The notes under the pieces were generated by a model. The model did no database searches and was not told the DNA's origin. It was given only the letters and a program-made list of their open reading frames with translations. Source: Marsupella aquatica (lineage: Eukaryota; Marchantiophyta). Taken from it: a DNA stretch of 64,000 bases. A program made the translations under genes and the position numbers. Below are positions 58,107 through 64,000 of the stretch, piece by piece; positions within the stretch are counted from its first letter, which is position 1, and each line of letters starts with the position of its first letter. The stretch covers positions 24,118,001-24,182,000 of the forward strand of contig OZ316892.1 of the NCBI GenBank assembly GCA_973895155.1, written 5' to 3'.

Positions 58107-61100
58107 ATGGTCAAGAGTATGGTGATGAGCGCGCAGAGTCTGCCAACGTCGTCTGGAATGGCGAGGACACGGGTGGTGCTGTTGCTGCTATTCTCGATTG
58201 GGATGCTGCCCATGATCGTCGCGCAACCCGGTACTTTTGACTTACCTCACTCCCATTACCGTCTTTCTTTCTCTTTTCTTCTCGCTCTCTCCCTTTCCCT
58301 TTCCCTCTCGCGGAGGGACTCATGGGGGAAGGGTAAGATAGCTTCTCGCCTTCCCTGTGTCTCACTAGGACACGCTGCTCAAGGCTGTCCACTGCATCTT
58401 GAGAAATCACGTCGCCCTAGAACGGTGATGCTGCTCCATCTTCTCTAGGTCCCCAATGCTGGGTGAGGTCAATGGTGGTCTGTGAGACGTCTGCAGTTAA
58501 TCCTCATCTAGCTTGGCGCTCAAATGCCACTGCCTCCACAGGGAGTTTTAGTGTTGCGACCGGTCCAGGAAGGGTTTTGTGTAGTGTTATTTGATCGGAA
58601 TGATTCTTACCATTCTCAGCTGAATTAATGGGACTCCCAACTTTCTTACTACTCGTTTCGAGGAAGTCGGACTCCGACCAAATGCTAGGCATGAAGTCTG
58701 CGTACGTAGCTTTGAGTCACTAGACTCGCATCATTCATCTCAGCAGGGTGAGAAGCTATGGTAGTCGCTTCCTTTTCCCATCGTTTGTGCGATTGGGTGA
58801 CAGCTTCCGCGGAAGGCGTTTTTCTCGTGATTCTTCCGTCCCGCCGTGCAAAAGGTGGACATGGAATGCTGTAATATATGAAACAATAAAATACGATTGT
58901 GGGGTCCTCTGTTTGCTCTTCATGACTCGTAGAAAAGTCCGGCACAGAGACGTAGCTTCCATACACGGTCCACGAGCTGTGACACAACGCTTCAGTGTGG
59001 TTCATGACTTTTAAGGTGACTGCAATCAGGGAACCACTGCACGAACATGTTACGTAACGAACGAATAAGGGATCTTGAACGGAGCTACCAACATGAAGGC
59101 ACGCGCTCTGCTCTACGAGCAGCAATAGCTTGACGAAGGCTATGTTAAAAAGACGGTCAAGAGCTACCAATGGAAACATAATGCAGACAATGAGGCATAA
59201 TCTTTTCATCCACAAGAACAGCAGTTTAGCGCTCTGTCGTCCTCAAAGTGGAGGAGGGTCATTCAAGGAATCCACTACCGGAGTAGTGTAGGTAGCTAAG
59301 AAAGGATCCCTGCGATTACTAGGCATGGTATCCTCAAGAACATTTTGAATCTAACAAATAGCAATGCTAAGGCGATATCATGACTGCGGAGAAGAATTGT
59401 GTTAATCCAAGAAAGGTCTATGTTGTTACTCAACTCCAGGTGCAAGTTCAATTCTGCGGGTATTTCAGGAACTATTTGCACCTTCTCGCAGTACTTCACA
59501 GTTTCTGCTATTCATTTGGTCATTTCCTGCTATCACTTTCTCTTATCTGCAGAGCCTTTGGTCCCGCGTCGTAGTTAATGAACAATTACAACGTGGAGGC
59601 AAAAGTACTATGCCGTGAGAGTGTTTTGTAGCTCTCCCCATTCGCATGAGATGTGTTTAATGACAGTTGTTAACTGTCATACTATTTACCGGCATAGGGA
59701 GCATGTATGAAATCATTTTGAAGTGCACTCCCCACCCCTCGTCGTCGCCCTTCCCCACTAGCACAGAGAGCAGGAAACAGAGATGGACCGGTGCTCTGCA
59801 ATGGAGAGGATGTTTTCTCAGCATTGTGAGAAGGTGATACATCGTGACCTGAAATGTCTCTGATTGTGGCTAAACGTGGTTGCTACTCAAATGTGAGTAG
59901 TTACTCCCCGCGTTGTAACAGAGGTATTCATGCTGAGCTGAAATGCTACCTCATTATGTTTCTCAACGTGGTGTTTGGTCGAATCTGAGCCTCTCTCCTC
60001 AGGCATTGTATAAGAGCTGGATGCATTCTGAGCTGAAATCCTATCTGACTGTGTGGCTCAGCGTGATGACTGTGAGCATGTCCTCAAGCATTGTAAGGGA
60101 TACACGCAGAGCTGAAATGCTATCCGATTGTGTGGCTCAACGTGGTTGCTATTCAAATGTGGGCATGTCCTCTCGGGCACCTTAGGAAGAGCATACATGC
60201 CGACCGAAATTGCTTTCTGATTGTGGGTCAATGTGGTCGGGCTGCGTGATACATTGGCAGGATTCATAAGCATCGATTGTGGAAGCACTGTCAACTACAC
60301 GGACTCCAGCACCGGCGTGGCTTGGACCACAGACGATGGCTACATCAGCGCTGGCTTGGGCATCAACCAAGGAGTCGTTGCTATCCTGAAAACGGACAAC
60401 GCGGAGCAGATCACCACGGCTAGATACTTCAAGCCGGGAAGGAAGAAGAATTGCTATGCCCTCCCGGTGGCTTTCAACAACAGTTACATGATCCGGGCTA
60501 CTTTCCTCTACGGGGACATCGACGGCGGCTCTCCGCCATCGAACTACGGCTTCAGTCTCTCGATTGACTCCACCGTTGTCGCCAACGTGAGAATTTCGCC
60601 GTCGGGAGTCGATACGGGCCTGTACTACGAGTTCTTCGTCGCGTCGACGGGGGAGAAAATCAATTTCTGCGTCATCCCAGAAGTCGGGAACGCGTTCATC
60701 TCGGCGTTGGAGCTCCGGCCCTTGACGCCAACGATGTACAAGGGCGTGATGTTCGGGTCCAAGTACACGAGGGCGATATACCGTCTCAACTGTGGAGCTG
60801 CTACCACTGATCCCTCTGTCAGGTTCGGTAGCTATAGTACTCCTCCTTGACCATGTTCATAAATCGCTTTTGCCAAAACCAGTCCCCTTTTCGCAGGTTC
60901 ACCTTCATGGGTTCATTATTCAGTCTCGTACTTGTTGGAAGATTCGAGCTACAGTGTGCCGTGGTCTGAACTCGGCTCTCCATGCGCAACCCTCAATTTT
61001 AACAGTGTAGCATTGGAGGGAAGGTTGGCCTAGAACTTTGAAGCTAGAGATTGAATTTGAGATGGAAAGTAGAATTTAAAGTATTTACTGTGGAGGAGAG

Positions 61101-63939
61101 GAGTATCTTGATTGATTCCGTGACGGTCTGGTTGAAGGGAATACTAGTTGACAGTATGTTTGCAGAGTGAGTGGAGATCTGAACTTCTTCTGGAGTGAAG
61201 AGAGTACAGACGAGGCTTGTCATGTGATCTAATTAGAAGATCTTGGTGTTCTTAGAACTATGTTGATGAAGAGAATGAGCTAAATGCTTACATTAGGGAC
61301 ATCATCGGCACTGGAGTCATATGCAATGCAATCAAACCGTTGGATTTTGGGTTGCTGTAGGTTTCCAGATGACTTGTACGATCGTTTGTGGCTGTCTCCG
61401 GGCCCAGAGTTTCGGATATCCTCCATCAGCACGAGCGCCGCAAGTTTGGGCCCCGTCTCATCAATCATCTTTGACAACCCTCCTGTAAGAGTGCTGCAAA
61501 ATGCTTGGTCAAGCCAGGACTTCTGGTTCAACACGCCTCTGCAGGAGACTACTACCCTATTCTACGCCACTCTATATTTTCTGGAGATTGGCACTCCTAA
61601 CTCAACTGACCGGAGATCTATAGATATTTCTCTCAACGATGCCATTTGGTTCAAAGGATACAATGTCACCAAGACTGCTGATGAAATTTTCTATGCTGAG
61701 GATCCAATCACCACCGGTCAAGCCAATTTCTCACTTGCTCGTGCTTCACAGTCGACTTTAGATCCACTTTTAAATGCAGCCGAGCTGCATGCAATTTATG
61801 ACACTGTCACAACCACCACTGTGGCCACAGAAGGTAATTCCCTTGTCTCCTATCTATTAGTCGGTCTTGACAATTTCTAAACCTCTTCGAAGCTTTGGTT
61901 CTGATAAATCTTCATGATACCTCCATTGGTTTGATTTAGTAGTCTGGTAATGTCTTCGTGCTGCGAGCGCTGATGCTGGTTTGGGGTTGTCTTTGTTTGT
62001 CACTCATTCAACTGGTTGTGATGAATTCATTTGACACTTGTCTGGGAGGATCGTCGAGGTATATTTGCCATAGGTTTAGGCTCATGTCTTCAAGCCTTTA
62101 AAGAGTGGCTGTCGATTTTATTTTTCTCCTGGATGGCTGGCTCTGAGAAGTCAAGTTTATGACAAGTTACATAAAAACTTATGGTTGATTTATTGTAATT
62201 GTCAATTCCAGTTACTGCGCTTCTGGACGTGCAGCAAAATCTCAATCTGCTTGACTGGACTGGTGATCCATGCTTGCCTGTTTCCTGGGATTGGCTCAGT
62301 TGCAGCGGCACCGAGCCTCCCAGCGTCACGCAACTGTAAGTGAATCCTCCCTGTCACCACTTTTCATAACCATTAATCTTGTTGCAAGGACCCAAAAAGA
62401 GCGGGATTTTGTGGCCTATTTAGCTGAGCACCTAGATCATGACAGAGGAGAGAATGATTTCTCGAGCAGTTTTGCTATGGGAAGTTGGTCTACTTGTTAC
62501 CTCCAATTACCAAACAATCATGCTCTTACCTTGAAGATGATTTTTATCCAGTGCTGACTTCTGATATGATCTGTTCAGGAAATTATCTAGTTACGGACTA
62601 AACGGGACCATTCCAGCATCCATTGCAAACTTGATTTCCTTGACAGATCTGTAAGTAGTGACCTGTCGTTTTCTCATGCCTTTAGGCAGGGAGGGACCTA
62701 AAACTTTGATGGCTTTTCGGATTTGGTCGGGTCACAGGTTTTGAGTAGCCATTTAAACTCATTGCCTCTCGTGCATTTCACGTAATTACAGATCTATGAG
62801 TAGAGACCTAAAGATGAGTCTTCATGTTTAATCATGCTAATAGATAAATTGGTTGTGACTTAAGTATCTATCTAATAACCCTCAAACGTGAAGATGGATT
62901 TGTAAATCTCTTTTTGACTACAGCAATCACGGTAGGCCTGCCACTTGCATTTGCGTGTGTCATGGAGAGTTGGGCGTTAAGTTTTAGCATTGTACATTGT
63001 GTCCAGGTGGCTGGACAACAACTTCATCTCGGGAATCATTCCAAATCTGTCTGGGCTGTCTCTTCTGAGAACTCTGTATGTGCAAGTTCGACTTTTATCC
63101 GACCCTTCCCGTTTCGTTTACGTACATGTGAAGCTGATTCATTTCATTTCTGGAAGGCATTGGATCCAGTCTCTAATAGTCGCTGTTTCTCTTTTCTTTA
63201 ACCCCTGCAGGCATCTTCAAAACAATTCTTTGACAGGTCCCATTCCAGTTTCACTTGCCGATATTCCCAATCTTTCCGAGCTGTACGTAGCGCTCTTTGC
63301 TTCACCACTGCCATCCATGTTTCGTTTTGAATTTTTCAAGTCGTCTATCTTGAGGTCTTGAATTTTTTGTTTCTCTGCTCTTCTCTTTACAGCAATTTCA
63401 CCCCTGAATTGTCGTTGCTGTCGCTTGCAGGTTCCTTGAAAACAACATGTTTAACAGCACTGTCCCAGCTGCCCTTCAAAACAAGAGTGGCTTGACTGTA
63501 GTGTAAGTGGTGTACAATTTTTCAAAGTCCGTGTCTAGTTTGGTGTGGTTAGGAATTGTTTTTGAACTAAGACAAGTTTTGATTCCTGCTCAGATAATTT
63601 GTATTTGACGAATGTATAACCACACTCGACTAATGATTCTTCGCATGCAGGGCGGATAGCTTTTCAAGCTCTTCATCTAGTAGCAAGAAGTCAAGCTCAA
63701 TCGGAGCTGTGATCGGCGGGGTAGTAGGAGGTGTTGTTGTCTTGGTTGCCCTTATAATTCTCGCCGTCTATTTGTGTATGAGGAGAAAGAAGGCGAAAGC
63801 CAAACCACAGCCAGAGATCACTGGAAGTGACACTGGTACGTAGTGGTTTACCCTCTGTTGCCACCTCTACCTGGGATCTTACCTGGTTTATTCTTTGCAT
63901 TTCAAAATCTTCTCTCTTTCAGCGGAAAAGAGTCCATAG
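58107..63939 (+). CDS. RLP4-like malectin-like/LRR receptor-like protein without kinase
   Basis: Ten exons: 58107-58230, 60261-60822, 61361-61833, 62212-62335, 62579-62650, 63007-63075, 63211-63282, 63431-63502, 63651-63835 and 63923-63939. They join in phase to 589 aa. Residues 1-40 form a signal peptide (VVLLLLFSIGMLPMIVAQ). Residues 42-390 are a malectin-like domain (FISIDCGSTVNYTDSSTG, RYFKPGRKKNCYALP, IRATFLYGDIDGG, FPDDLYDRLW, ATLYFLEI). DWTGDPCLPVSWDWLSC leads into about four LRRs on separate 69-72-bp exons with phase-2 introns (SSYGLNGTIPASIANL, HLQNNSLTGPIPVSLADIP). After a serine run comes a transmembrane helix (about 540-562, GAVIGGVVGGVVVLVALIIL) and a short basic tail ending in a stop. 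This is the RLP4 layout: a carbohydrate-sensing surface protein with no kinase, probably signalling through partners. Confidence 0.92.
59832..60250. repeat. ~90-bp minisatellite in intron 1 of the RLP4-like gene
   Basis: About five imperfect units share GAGCTGAAATGCTA, a CTGATTGTGTGGCTCAACGTGG core, CAAATGTGAGCATGTCCTC and GCATTGTA. They start near 59832, 59928, 60022, 60103 and 60191. The last partial unit ends roughly 15 bases before the splice acceptor at 60260. Confidence 0.85.
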
Positions 63940-64000
63940 GCTTCCCTCATGGATCTCTAAAACGATCTTTTTGCAATCAAGGCATGCCATTTATTATCAC
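63940..64000. other. 3' flank of the RLP4-like gene
   Basis: Only 61 bases follow the stop codon; presumably the start of the 3' untranslated region. Confidence 0.4.

Noticed and set aside
60221-60260. Coding sequence upstream of the malectin exon without splicing
   Set aside because: The frame is open to a TTG only because the minisatellite happens to lack stops; splicing from the signal-peptide exon at 58230 to 60261 is in phase and gives the expected N-terminus.

Overview
The window is nuclear DNA from a land plant. The protein-coding genes are split by short GT-AG introns (about 80-1200 bp, one of 2 kb). They include families typical of plants: a Qb+Qc SNAP33-type SNARE, an acetamidase/formamidase, an APT1-like adenine phosphoribosyltransferase and a malectin-like/LRR receptor-like protein of the RLP4 type. 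About one gene per 8-9 kb, modest transposon load and many degenerate local tandem repeats suggest a compact bryophyte-type genome. A liverwort such as Marchantia is my best guess, but that is inference from style, not proof.

Layout: 0-7 kb is gene-poor, with fold-back elements and tandem duplications. Three minus-strand genes follow: a DCAF8-like WD40 protein (7314-9973, 5 exons), formamidase (12061-16238, 7 exons) and the SNAP25/33-like t-SNARE (19289-21468, 3 exons). A decayed Ty1-copia retrotransposon with two 323-bp LTRs and a 5-bp target duplication (24178-29843) sits inside an older repeat. Next come an STK19-family winged-helix gene on the plus strand (31359-34648, 8 exons), adenine phosphoribosyltransferase on the minus strand (36494-39367, 6 exons) and a small unrecognised basic protein on the plus strand (43870-45383, 3 exons). 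From 39.4 to 43.4 kb and from 45.4 to 57 kb I see no convincing genes, only repeats: a candidate microRNA-like hairpin, a tandem array with a clean foreign insert, a possible solo LTR and 104-bp repeats. The window ends with the RLP4-like gene on the plus strand (58107-63939, 10 exons).

I assembled the exons by eye from reading-frame continuity, GT-AG boundaries, intron phase agreement and family similarity. In all seven genes the phases add up to an uninterrupted protein. The genes do not form a functional cluster; they are independent housekeeping or signalling genes (ubiquitin-ligase adaptor, one-carbon/nitrogen salvage, membrane fusion, DNA repair, purine salvage, cell-surface sensing). 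I did not find a clear new multi-gene system. The most unusual items are the 41.5-kb hairpin, the 42.65-kb insert, the duplicated N-terminal motif of the SNARE and the minisatellite that runs up to a splice acceptor in the RLP4-like gene.
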